A stretch of 64,000 nucleotides of DNA from Lachnospiraceae bacterium (lineage in GTDB: Bacteria; Bacillota; Clostridia; Lachnospirales; Lachnospiraceae). Below the pieces are notes generated by a model, which was given only the letters and a program-made list of their open reading frames with translations, had not been told where the DNA came from and made no database searches. This document shows positions 26,044 through 34,576 of this stretch, in pieces. How positions within the stretch are numbered: position 1 is the first letter of the stretch; each line of letters begins with the position of its first letter. Location of the stretch: positions 109,709 to 173,708 of the forward strand of contig JAFZLD010000019.1 of assembly GCA_017553505.1 (NCBI GenBank), given 5' to 3'. The position numbers and the translations under genes are program-made.

Positions 26044-26609
26044 TACTGTCTGTTAAAGTAATCTATTCCGTCTCGGGGATTAAAGTAAGTTCTTATGTAT
26101 CCGTCGGGAGAGACTATCACGAATTCATTGGTGGCTTTAAGATAGTAGACGTCGTCCCCGTCTTCTTTCTCAGTTTTATGAAGTGCGTCGGGGTTATTGA
26201 CTACCGCGGAGGCTGCCTTCTCATAATCGGCGGCACTTTCAAAGCCCATATCTACGCCATGTTTCTCGTAGTGCTCGTTAAGGAGTTTCTTGGAGCGGAA
26301 GCGGTACTCGATTTGCTCTTCATCGGGCTCTGCGGATATCTCTGTCGATATTTCCGTCGATGTCTCAATAGAGGCTTCTGCCTCGCTTTCCGTTGATGTT
26401 TCGACAGAGGCCTCCGCCTCGCTTTCCGTTGATGTCAAAAGAACAAGCTCCGACTCTTCTTCCGCAGCCGCTGAAGTAGTCACTACAGGATTGTCTACTC
26501 CCGCATAGCCGTTACCGTTCATAAGTCTTGGAAATACGTAGAAACCTATGAACAATGCAGCTATTACTAACAATATGCATATTAGAGTCTTGCGGTTACC
26601 GGATTTCAT
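26043..26609 (-). CDS. Membrane-anchored protein with repeat stalk and BECR-toxin-like C-terminal domain
   Basis: 188 residues. One membrane helix at about 8-30 leaves the rest outside. Residues about 50-95 form a Ser/Thr/Glu/Ala stalk with a repeated 12-residue unit STESEAEASVET (36-bp direct repeat in the DNA, copies starting at 26371 and 26407). The C-terminal 90 residues (FRSKKLLNEHYEKHG, FESAADYEKAA, TNEFVIVSPDGYIRTYF) resemble small RNase-like domains found at the ends of polymorphic toxins and phage proteins (BECR/RelE-like fold). Toxicity is inference; no immunity gene is adjacent. Confidence 0.65.
   Translation of the reverse strand: MKSGNRKTLICILLVIAALFIGFYVFPRLMNGNGYAGVDNPVVTTSAAAEEESELVLLTSTESEAEASVETSTESEAEASIETSTEISTEISAEPDEEQIEYRFRSKKLLNEHYEKHGVDMGFESAADYEKAASAVVNNPDALHKTEKEDGDDVYYLKATNEFVIVSPDGYIRTYFNPRDGIDYFNRQ
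26371..26436. repeat. 36-bp tandem duplication in the stalk gene
   Basis: GAGGCTTCTGCCTCGCTTTC at 26371 recurs with two changes at 26407 as GAGGCCTCCGCCTCGCTTTC. The copies encode the repeated 12-residue stalk unit. Confidence 0.85.
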
Positions 26610-26643
26610 AGAAACACTCTCCTTCTTTGACGATTATATCACA

Positions 26644-26675
26644 AAAGCCCGGAAGCTTATACGCCTCCGGGCTTT
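26644..26675 (-). terminator. Terminator after the PPi-PFK gene
   Basis: AAAGCCCGGA / TCCGGGCTTT perfect 10-bp stem, followed on the minus strand by TTTTG. Confidence 0.85.
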
Positions 26676-26695
26676 AAATTCATATAAACCGATGA

Positions 26696-28363
26696 TTATT
26701 TCATCATGCCTTTTTCAAGAGCAAGAGTTCTTGTGGTAAGGTCGCATACTTCTGAAGGTCCGAAGTACTGGATTGCTCCGGGATAAGTGAAGGAAGTCTT
26801 AACTGCCCACTCATCTCTGTGAGCTGCGAAGTACTTGAAGGGAGCGCCGTCAAGCTCTACAAGAGCCTTTCTGATAACGGGCTTGTCTTCACCGTTTCTT
26901 CTTTCCATGTTCATCATCTTGGTGATGGGCATACCGCCTGCAACCCACTCTTCAGCGGGCTTGGAAAGGTTAGAAACCTTTGAAAGGTATCCGGTGTAAC
27001 CATACTGGATGAGCATGAATGCGTTGTAACCAAGTGAGTAGCAGTAGTCAGCATCGAAGTTGGAAGGGAATGCGCAACGTCCTTCGTAACCGAAGAAGTG
27101 ATGTAATGCGCCGAATTTGCCCTTGTAGGTGCCTGCTGCTTTTCTCTTGGCAAGTTCTGCCTTAACCATTTCGGAGAAGAGCTTCTCGGACTCGATAAGA
27201 GAAACCTGTACGTTACCGTGAGGATCTCTCTCAAGGAAGAGCTGCTGCTGAACGAACTGAGGAAGGATATCAAATACCTTGAAGGATTCAGCGGAAAGAC
27301 CCTTCTTGATGAACTCGTACTTAGCGTTCCAGTCGGGAAGTGCGTTGAACTCTTCGGTCTTCTTGCCTGCAAGGAGCTCGTTAATCTCTGCGATGAGCTT
27401 GGAGAACTCGGGAACGAACTCTACGATACCTTCGGGGATAATAGCTACACCGAAGTTCTCTCCATTGTTGCCTCTCTTCTCTACTGCATCAGCGATGTAG
27501 TTAGTGATGGATGCAAGAGACATTTTCTTGGCAGCTACTTCTTCACCGATAAGGCAGATGTTGGGCTGTGTCTCAAGTGCGCACTCAAGTGCTACGTGAG
27601 AAGCGGAACGACCCATAACCTTGATGAAGTGCCAGTACTTCTTGGCAGAGTTAGCGTCTCTCTCAATGTTACCGATTAACTCGGAATATGTCTTGGTAGC
27701 TGTATCGAAACCGAAAGATGCTTCGATATCTTCGTTCTTTAAGTCACCGTCGATGGTCTTGGGGCAACCGATTACCTGAACGCCTGTGTTGTGAGCAGCC
27801 ATGTACTCTGCAAGAACTGCTGCGTTGGTGTTGGAATCGTCACCGCCGATGATTACGATAGCGGTAAGGCCGTGCTTCTTGGCAACTTCTGTAACAATCT
27901 TGAACTGATCTTCAGTCTCAAGCTTGGTACGGCCGGAACCGATGATATCGAAACCGCCGGTGTTTCTGTATTCATTGATATATGCGTCGGTGAACTCGAT
28001 GAAATCATCATCAATAAGTCCGCTGGGGCCGCCCTTGAAACCTAACAATACGTTGTTCTTGTCGGTAGCCTTAAGTGCATCGTAAAGACCGCATACAACG
28101 TTGTGTCCGCCGGGTGCCTGTCCGCCGGAAAGGATAACACCTACAACCTGCTTCTTGGCTGCGGAGTTGTTCTTACCCTTTGTAAAAGTGATTTCGTTCT
28201 TACCATAAGTGTTGGGGAACAAAGCCTTAATCTTAGCCTGATCTGCTACGCTTTCGGTAGCTGCGCCGTCTTTAACGGTAATCTCTGAGATACCGCCTCT
28301 AAGCATTCCGGGAAGCTTGGGAGCGTACTCGTATCTCGCCTTCTGAAGTGGTGAAAGATTCAT
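26696..28363 (-). CDS. pfp: Pyrophosphate-dependent phosphofructokinase (long type)
   Basis: 555 residues, the length of the plant-like/long PPi-PFK class. Key motifs: [11 protein letters not shown] (phosphate loop), [10 protein letters not shown], where Asp after GGD in place of Gly marks PPi over ATP use, and [11 protein letters not shown] with the catalytic TIDGD. It interconverts fructose 6-phosphate and fructose 1,6-bisphosphate with PPi as donor, in the cytoplasm. GGAGT lies before the ATG. A promoter at 28408-28437 and a terminator at 26644-26675 make it monocistronic. Confidence 0.95.
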   Translation of the reverse strand: MNLSPLQKARYEYAPKLPGMLRGGISEITVKDGAATESVADQAKIKALFPNTYGKNEITFTKGKNNSAAKKQVVGVILSGGQAPGGHNVVCGLYDALKATDKNNVLLGFKGGPSGLIDDDFIEFTDAYINEYRNTGGFDIIGSGRTKLETEDQFKIVTEVAKKHGLTAIVIIGGDDSNTNAAVLAEYMAAHNTGVQVIGCPKTIDGDLKNEDIEASFGFDTATKTYSELIGNIERDANSAKKYWHFIKVMGRSASHVALECALETQPNICLIGEEVAAKKMSLASITNYIADAVEKRGNNGENFGVAIIPEGIVEFVPEFSKLIAEINELLAGKKTEEFNALPDWNAKYEFIKKGLSAESFKVFDILPQFVQQQLFLERDPHGNVQVSLIESEKLFSEMVKAELAKRKAAGTYKGKFGALHHFFGYEGRCAFPSNFDADYCYSLGYNAFMLIQYGYTGYLSKVSNLSKPAEEWVAGGMPITKMMNMERRNGEDKPVIRKALVELDGAPFKYFAAHRDEWAVKTSFTYPGAIQYFGPSEVCDLTTRTLALEKGMMK

Positions 28364-28407
28364 AATGGTACTCCTTTATGTTAATTTCAAAAATTTTTCC
28401 ATTAGGG

Positions 28408-28437
28408 ATTATAGCACAATATTAACCGTTGTGTCAC
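28408..28437 (-). promoter_or_regulatory. Sigma-A promoter of the PPi-PFK gene
   Basis: Minus strand: GTGACA, 18-bp spacer, TATAAT. Confidence 0.65.
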
Positions 28438-28474
28438 CTAATTTAAAACTTTAATAATTTAAAGGAGCCGAATG

Positions 28475-29050
28475 CTATTTTTCACCGTTAAAAACCGTCG
28501 GAAGCCATCCCTTGAGATACTCAATTCTCTCGTTTTGACGCTTGCCGTCCTCAGCCATTTCCTCAAGTTCTTCCACAGTGCCGAAGCATCCGTATACAGC
28601 CTCCGTCACAATTACAAGATTGCCGCTTCTGTAATAATACTCATAAATCTCGGCATCACACACGCCGTATACATATCCTTCCACAGTATTGTCGGTAGTC
28701 ACAACCGAATCCTTGTAGAAGTACTCTCCCTTCGCGAGCTTCCGAAGCGCCTTCTCCGCGCTCGTCACGTTCGGAAAAAGAAAGTACTTAAGCCCCGCGA
28801 AGTCTGTGTCGGTTTTGGCCGTGTTATACAATTCGGTGCAAGACACTCCCGCAATTTCGTCAGACCTTTCATCAAATCGCAGGCCTGTAATTCTTTCTAC
28901 TTCCCTAACGTCATATATGTTGTTCTTGTAAGCCGCCTTGAAAAACGACGGAAAATAGGTAAATAGCCCAAGGATTATCAACACGATGCCGAGTATAATC
29001 CATAAATGCTTCGTAAATTTGGTAAGTTTCTTATCTGCGGATTCTTTCAT
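28475..29050 (-). CDS. Hypothetical single-pass membrane protein
   Basis: 191 residues. A short basic N-terminus (KKLTKFTKHLW) precedes one hydrophobic helix at about 16-38 (IILGIVLIILGLFTYFP). The rest is a soluble, probably extracytoplasmic domain rich in Tyr, Asp and Glu, with three Cys. I do not recognise a family. GGAGG is placed 7 bases before the ATG. It lies alone between the PPi-PFK and MnmA genes. Confidence 0.7.
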   Translation of the reverse strand: MKESADKKLTKFTKHLWIILGIVLIILGLFTYFPSFFKAAYKNNIYDVREVERITGLRFDERSDEIAGVSCTELYNTAKTDTDFAGLKYFLFPNVTSAEKALRKLAKGEYFYKDSVVTTDNTVEGYVYGVCDAEIYEYYYRSGNLVIVTEAVYGCFGTVEELEEMAEDGKRQNERIEYLKGWLPTVFNGEK

Positions 29051-29121
29051 AATTACCTCCCATGGAGCTTAACTTAGTTTGATTCTACCATATGTCATCT
29101 TTAAGCTCATGGTATATATAC

Positions 29122-29168
29122 GAAAAATGAGCCGCCTATTTATTGTATATCACACAAATAAACGGCTC
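29122..29168 (-). terminator. Terminator of the Fe-S/MnmA operon
   Basis: Minus strand GAGCCG ... CGGCTC stem, extended by TTTATTTGT / ATAAATA pairing, followed by ATTTTTC. Confidence 0.75.
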
Positions 29169-29177
29169 CTGTTTACT

Positions 29178-30248
29178 CTATAAAGTTTTCTCTATGATTC
29201 CTCCGCCTATTACGTAGTCCTCATCACTATAGAACACCGCGGATTGACCTGGCGTTGCGGCTCTTACGGGAATATCGAAAGAAACTCTCAGGCGCTTTTC
29301 ATCTGTCATTTCTATCGTTGCCGGCGTACCTTGATGATGATAGCGAATCTTAACTATGCATCTAAGCTTCTCGCCGGGCTCTAATTCTTCAATGCTTAAG
29401 AAGTTCAAATTGTCGCAGATTATCTCGCTGCTGTACAAAGAATCCTCGGTGGAAATCACAACTTCATTGGTGTCCGGTCGAATTTCCTTGACGTACGCCG
29501 GGTAACCGAGAGGTAAGCCGAGGCCTTTTCTTTGGCCTACTGTGTAGTGAATGATGCCTTTGTGAGTACCGAGAATTTCACCGTCTTCGCTTACAAAGTT
29601 GCCCTGCCCCGGAATCGGAGACTTGGCATTGTCCTTAATAAAGTCGGCGTAGTTACCGTCTGTTACGAAGCATATCTCCTGCGAGTCTGCTTTCTCCGCT
29701 ACCGAAAGTCCCGCTTCTCTTGCTATCTCACGAACCTGTTCCTTGGTGTAGTCGCCTAAGGGCATGAGCGTCGCCGCGAGCTGCTCCTGAGACAATCTGT
29801 ACAGCATATATGTCTGGTCTTTCGCGGAGTGGTGAGCCTTTTTGACCGTGTAGCGTCCGTTTGGAAGTTTTAAAATCGATGCGTAGTGTCCTGTCGCAAT
29901 ATAATCGGCACCCATTACTCCCGCAAAATAAAGCATTTTCTCCCACTTTACATGCCTGTTACAGAATACGCAGGGATTGGGCGTTCTGCCTGCGATATAG
30001 CAGCTCATAAATGGTTCCGTTACGTTTTTCTCAAAGTCAGAAATGGAATTCAGCGCATAATACTGAATTCCAAGTTTCCAGGCTGTGTGCCTGGCGTCGT
30101 CTATTTCACAGCATCGGCTTTCCTGACCATCCGCCGATTCCCAGATGCGCAAGGTGGTACCGATTACGTCATAACCTGCGCGCTTTAAAAGGTAAGCCGT
30201 TACCGCGCTGTCTACGCCGCCGGACATACCCACTATAACTCTTGCCAT
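29178..30248 (-). CDS. mnmA: tRNA-specific 2-thiouridylase MnmA
   Basis: 356 residues from the ATG at 30248, preceded by GAGGA; the longer frame to 30296 lacks a ribosome site. PP-loop SGGVDSA near the N-terminus binds ATP. Catalytic Cys pair: NPCVFCNRHVKW (about residue 100) and QEICFV (about 198). The C-terminal beta domains end in DEDYVIGGGII. It makes 2-thiouridine at the wobble position of Lys, Glu and Gln tRNAs, with sulfur relayed from a cysteine desulfurase. It closes an operon behind nifS, iscU and an Rrf2 gene, which supplies the desulfurase link. Confidence 0.96.
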   Translation of the reverse strand: MARVIVGMSGGVDSAVTAYLLKRAGYDVIGTTLRIWESADGQESRCCEIDDARHTAWKLGIQYYALNSISDFEKNVTEPFMSCYIAGRTPNPCVFCNRHVKWEKMLYFAGVMGADYIATGHYASILKLPNGRYTVKKAHHSAKDQTYMLYRLSQEQLAATLMPLGDYTKEQVREIAREAGLSVAEKADSQEICFVTDGNYADFIKDNAKSPIPGQGNFVSEDGEILGTHKGIIHYTVGQRKGLGLPLGYPAYVKEIRPDTNEVVISTEDSLYSSEIICDNLNFLSIEELEPGEKLRCIVKIRYHHQGTPATIEMTDEKRLRVSFDIPVRAATPGQSAVFYSDEDYVIGGGIIEKTL

Positions 30249-30264
30249 CAATAAATCCTCAAAC

Positions 30265-30660
30265 TTACAAAAAATCCGCCAGGGTGTAGGACTCAAGATA
30301 GTCCTTAATCACCTTGTCCATGCCTTCCCAGAATGCGATGGTCTTACATAAGCCCTTTCTTTCGCAGGCGGGGGCGCCTTCTTTAAGGCAGCCTACGGGA
30401 GCAAGGTCCTTCTCTGTAAGGTTTAAAACCTCGCTCATGTGGTAGTCTTTGGGCTCCCTTGTGAGGCGATATCCTCCGCCTTTGCCCTGAATGCCTACCA
30501 AAAGGCCGTTCTTAGTAAGCGGTGGCAGAATCTGCTCAAGGTACTTAAGTGAAAGCCCCTGCCTTAATGCCACGTCTTTCATGGGAACGTAGCCATCCTT
30601 TTGATTGGTTGCGATGTCTATCATTACGCGTAATGCGTAACGGCCTCTTGTCGATATCAT
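30265..30660 (-). CDS. Rrf2 family Fe-S-type transcription regulator (IscR-like)
   Basis: 131 residues. The winged helix-turn-helix at about 20-65 reads KDVALRQGLSLKYLEQIL and ends in the Rrf2 signature GKGGGYRL. Three cysteines in GCLKEGAPACERKGLCKT (about 92-109) match the Fe-S binding set of IscR-like members, so it probably senses Fe-S status. It sits within the nifS-iscU operon, and the operon promoter carries two inverted repeats that are its likely operators. Confidence 0.92.
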   Translation of the reverse strand: MISTRGRYALRVMIDIATNQKDGYVPMKDVALRQGLSLKYLEQILPPLTKNGLLVGIQGKGGGYRLTREPKDYHMSEVLNLTEKDLAPVGCLKEGAPACERKGLCKTIAFWEGMDKVIKDYLESYTLADFL

Positions 30661-30673
30661 CAGTAACCTCCAA

Positions 30674-31135
30674 TTATTCTCCCTGCATCTGATAGAACTC
30701 TTCCGTCTCGTCTATGTCGTTAACGGGCTTTTTAAGACCTTCTATCGTAATTGCGTGTTTCTCAGCGTAATCCCAAAGGGCTGAGTGTATTGCCTGCTCT
30801 GCAAGAAGTGAACAGTGCACCTTAACCGGCGGAAGTCCGTCGAGCGCTTCCATAACCGCTTTGTTGGTAACCTTCAGGGCTTCTTCGACAGTCTTTCCTT
30901 TGACAAGTTCTGTTGCCATGGAGCTGGTGGCGATTGCGGCGCCACAGCCGAATGTCTTAAACTTTGCGTCCTTAACAATTCCGTCATCGCTGATATCAAG
31001 GTACATGCGCATGATATCGCCGCATTTAGCGTTACCGACGGTACCTACGCCTGATGCATTCTCTATTTCACCCACGTTTCTCGGATTTGAAAAGTGGTCC
31101 ATTACTTTGCTGCTGTATTCTGTTACCTGACTCAT
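30674..31135 (-). CDS. iscU: Fe-S cluster scaffold protein, IscU/NifU N-terminal type
   Basis: 153 residues. The three scaffold cysteines are in NAKCGDIM (about 37), FGCGAAIATSSM (about 63) and KVHCSLLAEQA (about 106). It receives sulfur from the NifS-type desulfurase and assembles 2Fe-2S/4Fe-4S clusters. Its ATG directly abuts the stop of the desulfurase gene. The C-terminal tail is longer than in E. coli IscU and lacks the LPPVK motif at the Hsc site; it keeps LPPVKVHC. Confidence 0.94.
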   Translation of the reverse strand: MSQVTEYSSKVMDHFSNPRNVGEIENASGVGTVGNAKCGDIMRMYLDISDDGIVKDAKFKTFGCGAAIATSSMATELVKGKTVEEALKVTNKAVMEALDGLPPVKVHCSLLAEQAIHSALWDYAEKHAITIEGLKKPVNDIDETEEFYQMQGE

Positions 31136-32323
31136 TTAGGCCTCCTTATTTTTCTTAACAAAATCTTCGTATAAGGGAGACATGCTGCGAAGTCTCTCGA
31201 TAATTTTCTTTATGCTTTCAACCGCGTAATCAATGTCTTCCTCCGTGGTCTCCTCGGAAATTGTAAGTCTTACGGAGCCGTGAGCTATCTCGTGAGGAAG
31301 GCCTATAGCAAGAAGCACATGTGAGGGGTCTAAGCTGCCGGATGTGCATGCTGAACCCGATGAAGCGCATATTCCCGCCTGATCGAGCAGAATAAGGAGC
31401 GATTCGCCCTCCACAAATCTGAAGCAGAAGTTCGCATTGTTGGAAAGACGGTTGGTGAGGTGTCCGTTGACTCTTGAATAGGGAATCTCCTCAAGCACTC
31501 TCTTTATAAGCTTGTCTCTGAGAACTGTCTGATAAGCATTGGCCTTGGCAATTCTCGCTGTAGCAAGCTCTGTGGCCTTGGCAAAACCGATGATGCCTGC
31601 CGCATTGGTGGTACCCGCTCTCTTGCCGCTCTCCTGCGCACCGCCGTGAATAAGGTTAGAAAGCTTCGTGCCCTTACGGATGTACATAAGGCCTACGCCC
31701 TTGGGACCGTTAATCTTGTGAGCGCTTGCCGAAAGAAGGTCTATGTTCATCTCGTCCACATTGATATGCTCATGTGCAAAAGCCTGGACTGCGTCGGTGT
31801 GGAAGTATATGCCATGTTCATGCGCAATCTTGCCTATCTCTGCTATGGGCTCAATGGTACCGATTTCGTTGTTGGCAAACATTATGCTGATAAGGATTGT
31901 AGTGGGTCTGATGGCCTTTTTAAGCTCCTCAAGACTCACAAGTCCGTACTCGTCCACAGGAAGATATGTCACCTCATAGCCGTGCTTCTCAAGGAATTCG
32001 CAAGTATGAAGCACCGCATGATGCTCAATCTTCGTGGTAATTATGTGATTGCCTTTATCTTTAAGCGCGTCTGCAACGCCTTTTATTGCCCAGTTGTCGG
32101 ACTCGCTGCCGCCGCCGGTAAAGAAGATTTCTTTCTCCGAGGCGCCGATAGACTCAGCTATGCTCGCTCTCGCCTCCGCCACTTTCTGTGCTATCTTTCC
32201 GGAAAAAGCATACGCGCTGGAAGGATTGCCGTATTCTTCGCAAAAAAAGGGAAGCATCGCTTCAAATACTTCCGGTGCTATCTTAGTGGTGGCTGCGTTG
32301 TCCATATATATCATCTTACTCAT
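31136..32323 (-). CDS. nifS: Cysteine desulfurase, NifS/IscS family
   Basis: 395 residues. PLP lysine in SASAHKINGPKG (about residue 200); active-site Cys in SSGSACTSG (about 325). N-terminal YMDNAATTK is the family start. It converts cysteine to alanine and supplies persulfide sulfur for IscU and, by context, MnmA. It is the first gene of the operon; the ATG at 32323 lies about 24 bases after the predicted transcription start. Confidence 0.96.
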   Translation of the reverse strand: MSKMIYMDNAATTKIAPEVFEAMLPFFCEEYGNPSSAYAFSGKIAQKVAEARASIAESIGASEKEIFFTGGGSESDNWAIKGVADALKDKGNHIITTKIEHHAVLHTCEFLEKHGYEVTYLPVDEYGLVSLEELKKAIRPTTILISIMFANNEIGTIEPIAEIGKIAHEHGIYFHTDAVQAFAHEHINVDEMNIDLLSASAHKINGPKGVGLMYIRKGTKLSNLIHGGAQESGKRAGTTNAAGIIGFAKATELATARIAKANAYQTVLRDKLIKRVLEEIPYSRVNGHLTNRLSNNANFCFRFVEGESLLILLDQAGICASSGSACTSGSLDPSHVLLAIGLPHEIAHGSVRLTISEETTEEDIDYAVESIKKIIERLRSMSPLYEDFVKKNKEA

Positions 32324-32333
32324 TAATTTGTAT

Positions 32334-32354
32334 TACCTACCTTTCCGCTAGGTA
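32334..32354. promoter_or_regulatory. Rrf2 operator 1 (downstream site)
   Basis: TACCTA, nine bases, TAGGTA: a perfect 6-9-6 inverted repeat over the -10 region and start point of the nifS promoter. Confidence 0.7.
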
Positions 32355-32383
32355 TTATCACACATATATACCTACTATGTCAA
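32354..32383 (-). promoter_or_regulatory. Sigma-A promoter of the nifS operon
   Basis: Minus strand: TTGACA (32378-32383), 18-bp spacer, GATAAT (32354-32359). Both boxes are touched by the ACCTA/TAGGT inverted repeats. Confidence 0.8.
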
Positions 32384-32390
32384 TAGGTAT
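32368..32390. promoter_or_regulatory. Rrf2 operator 2 (over the -35 box)
   Basis: ATACCTA, nine bases, TAGGTAT: a perfect 7-9-7 inverted repeat covering the -35 box. Its centre is 35 bp from that of operator 1. Confidence 0.75.
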
Positions 32391-32438
32391 TTATAAAAGA
32401 AAAATAAACCGCGCATCTATGCTGTCAGATACACGGTT
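32391..32438 (-). terminator. Terminator after the methyltransferase gene
   Basis: Minus strand AACCGTGTATCT / AGATGCGCGGTT stem with G-U pairs, followed by TATTTTTCTTTT. Confidence 0.8.
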
Positions 32439-32451
32439 CTGTGTGGTATTT

Positions 32452-33231
32452 CTATTTAATTCCTATGGCTGCGAACTCTCCCGGAAGGTCCGCGTTATTC
32501 CATGAAGGTTGCTCGTCAAACCTTTGTAATGTAAAGCCTGCACCGATTATAGCATTGATAATCTCGCTGACAGTATACTTACGATACTTGCACTTCGGAA
32601 CTTTCTTACGCTCCTCTTCGTCAAAGAATCTTGCGTGCGCCATCTCGCCTTCGAATATGTCTGTGGAGAAATAGCTCATGGTAGGCTGCTCAAGTCCAAG
32701 GCTGTCCACTATCTTCGTAAACGGATGGAAGTCACTGCATATAATCTTGCCGCCTTTACGTAAAAGCGCGTACATCATACTCATGAACTCGTCAATATCG
32801 TGGAAGTAATGTAGGATGCCACCTTCCATGAAAACTATGTCGAAGCACCCGCCGTACTTGGCAGTATCTATTTCCAGCACATCGCAGACTTCGTAGTTAA
32901 TGTGTGTTCCCGCTGCTTCAGCCGTCTCCAGCGCGTATCGCTTATTGTCTTCCGAAATATCAAACACCGTAACATCTGCACCCAGTAATGCAAGCGGAAC
33001 CGCTTTCTTACCGCAGGAGCCGCAGATATTGGCTATCTTGACCCCTTCAAAGCTGTCGAAGTACCGCGCGTGCCACTTAAGCATCTTAAGCGGATTCTCC
33101 TTATCCTTGGCAGCACGTTCCGCAGAAGTCCCGGATGTTGCCACCCAGAAGTCGTAGGCGTTGTATTCCCAGGCTTTCTTATGCTGTAAACTGTAATCTC
33201 TCAATCTGATAACCTCTAATTCAAGTGTCAT
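32452..33231 (-). CDS. Class I SAM-dependent methyltransferase
   Basis: 259 residues. The SAM-binding motif is NICGSCGKKAVPLALLGADV (about 68-87), where Cys replaces one Gly of the usual GxGxG; VTVFDISEDN supplies the acidic residue for ribose. FDIVFMEGGILHYFHD and LLRKGGKIICSDFHP follow. The substrate is unknown. It is a single gene between the nifS promoter and the GNAT-phosphatase cluster. Confidence 0.87.
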   Translation of the reverse strand: MTLELEVIRLRDYSLQHKKAWEYNAYDFWVATSGTSAERAAKDKENPLKMLKWHARYFDSFEGVKIANICGSCGKKAVPLALLGADVTVFDISEDNKRYALETAEAAGTHINYEVCDVLEIDTAKYGGCFDIVFMEGGILHYFHDIDEFMSMMYALLRKGGKIICSDFHPFTKIVDSLGLEQPTMSYFSTDIFEGEMAHARFFDEEERKKVPKCKYRKYTVSEIINAIIGAGFTLQRFDEQPSWNNADLPGEFAAIGIK

Positions 33232-33286
33232 GTATTACTCTAACACTCTGAGCGTTTTCATAACATAAACCGTAAGTTTAATACTT

Positions 33287-34552
33287 CTATGCATCAAGGA
33301 GCTTGCTGCGCAGTTTCTTTTGCACAGAGGCGTCAATTCCTATTGACTCAAAGAACGCTTCGATTGTCCCGTGTGCTTTCTCCATAAGGTCAATAAATCC
33401 ATACATATATTCCTCATGAGGAATCACTATGTTAATGTCGATATCGGGGAAGTTCTCCCTGATCCTGCCGAATCTGGAAGCATTGTTCTCTTTGGTATAC
33501 ATGTAGTCTCTGACTATATCATCCTTGCTTACGCCGCACAGCCAAAGAATGAGCGCCGAATTGACACCGGTTCTGTCCTTACCCGCAGAGCAGTTATACA
33601 TTACTGCGCCGTCTGCCTCAGCGATGGTCCTAAAAATCTTTGCAATGCTGGGGTCATGCGCGCAGGCAAAATAGCTATCCGGTACTTTTTCGACACTTTC
33701 GGGCAGTCCGCTGCCTTCGGATATCGGAAAGTTATAGTAATCAAAGCCTTCAACCTTTGAAAGCCCGTGAGCCTTACGCTCGATTTCTTCATCGATTCTC
33801 GTATCGATTATTGTGGTTATGCCGTTTCTACTTAGGAAATCAATGTCTCGCTCCGAAGGCATTGTCGGCGCATCACTCCTAATGAATCGGTTAAACTTGG
33901 TGAAGTTTTCGGTTCCTTCGACTCTGTATCCGCCAAGGTCTCTCGTATTAAGCGTCGTTTCAAGCAAAGATTTACGCTTATCATTACGCTCCGCATAGTC
34001 TTCCGACTCGCCCTGACGCTTTTTATCATTTAGTTTCTTGGACATAAACAGCAACAAATCATCGTCGTTAACGCACGGTGCATACTGATCGAGCTGCTTG
34101 TTCTGATACCATACGCCCGAGCCGTCGAAGTTATAGCCGCGCTTAACATAGATACGCTGTGCGGGGCCGTAACCCGAATGAACGCCTACTGCAAGAAATA
34201 CCGTATCGCAGATTTTGGCAGCCTCAGCCTCGGCCACATCCAAAAGCTTATTTCCGATACCCTTGCCATGAATGTCAAAGAACACGCACAAGTCCACAAT
34301 CTCGGGAATCTTCTGCCCGCCCCACGGTCCTTCGGACGGGTTAAGCACCAATGTGCAAAGTCCCTTCACCGCGCCCTCGTACTCGGCCATAAAAACAAGC
34401 CTTTCGCCGGCTTCCTGCTCCTTTAAATACGTCTCATATGTTTCAATTGACGGGTGCCAACCGTATGACAAATAGGTATCATATATCGTCTTAGCATCGG
34501 TCGCCACCATGCTTCGGACCTTAACGGTTCCGTCATTATAGTATGTCGTCAT
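33287..34552 (-). CDS. GNAT acetyltransferase fused to a tyrosine-type phosphatase
   Basis: 421 residues from the ATG at 34552, preceded by GGAGGG; an ATG 12 bases upstream is possible. Residues about 8-165 are a GNAT domain: the acetyl-CoA loop is FFDIHGKGIGNKLLDVAE. Residues about 190-420 are a bacterial tyrosine/phosphoinositide phosphatase of the tyr_phosphatase_3 type: TRDLGGYR near the start and the C-x5-R loop as YNCSAGKDRTGVN. Each half looks complete. The fusion is unusual and links acetylation to dephosphorylation in one protein; targets are unknown. It lies with a P-loop kinase and a second GNAT gene, all in the same direction. Confidence 0.88.
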   Translation of the reverse strand: MTTYYNDGTVKVRSMVATDAKTIYDTYLSYGWHPSIETYETYLKEQEAGERLVFMAEYEGAVKGLCTLVLNPSEGPWGGQKIPEIVDLCVFFDIHGKGIGNKLLDVAEAEAAKICDTVFLAVGVHSGYGPAQRIYVKRGYNFDGSGVWYQNKQLDQYAPCVNDDDLLLFMSKKLNDKKRQGESEDYAERNDKRKSLLETTLNTRDLGGYRVEGTENFTKFNRFIRSDAPTMPSERDIDFLSRNGITTIIDTRIDEEIERKAHGLSKVEGFDYYNFPISEGSGLPESVEKVPDSYFACAHDPSIAKIFRTIAEADGAVMYNCSAGKDRTGVNSALILWLCGVSKDDIVRDYMYTKENNASRFGRIRENFPDIDINIVIPHEEYMYGFIDLMEKAHGTIEAFFESIGIDASVQKKLRSKLLDA

Positions 34553-34576
34553 GTATCCCTCCATAACCCTGAATAC

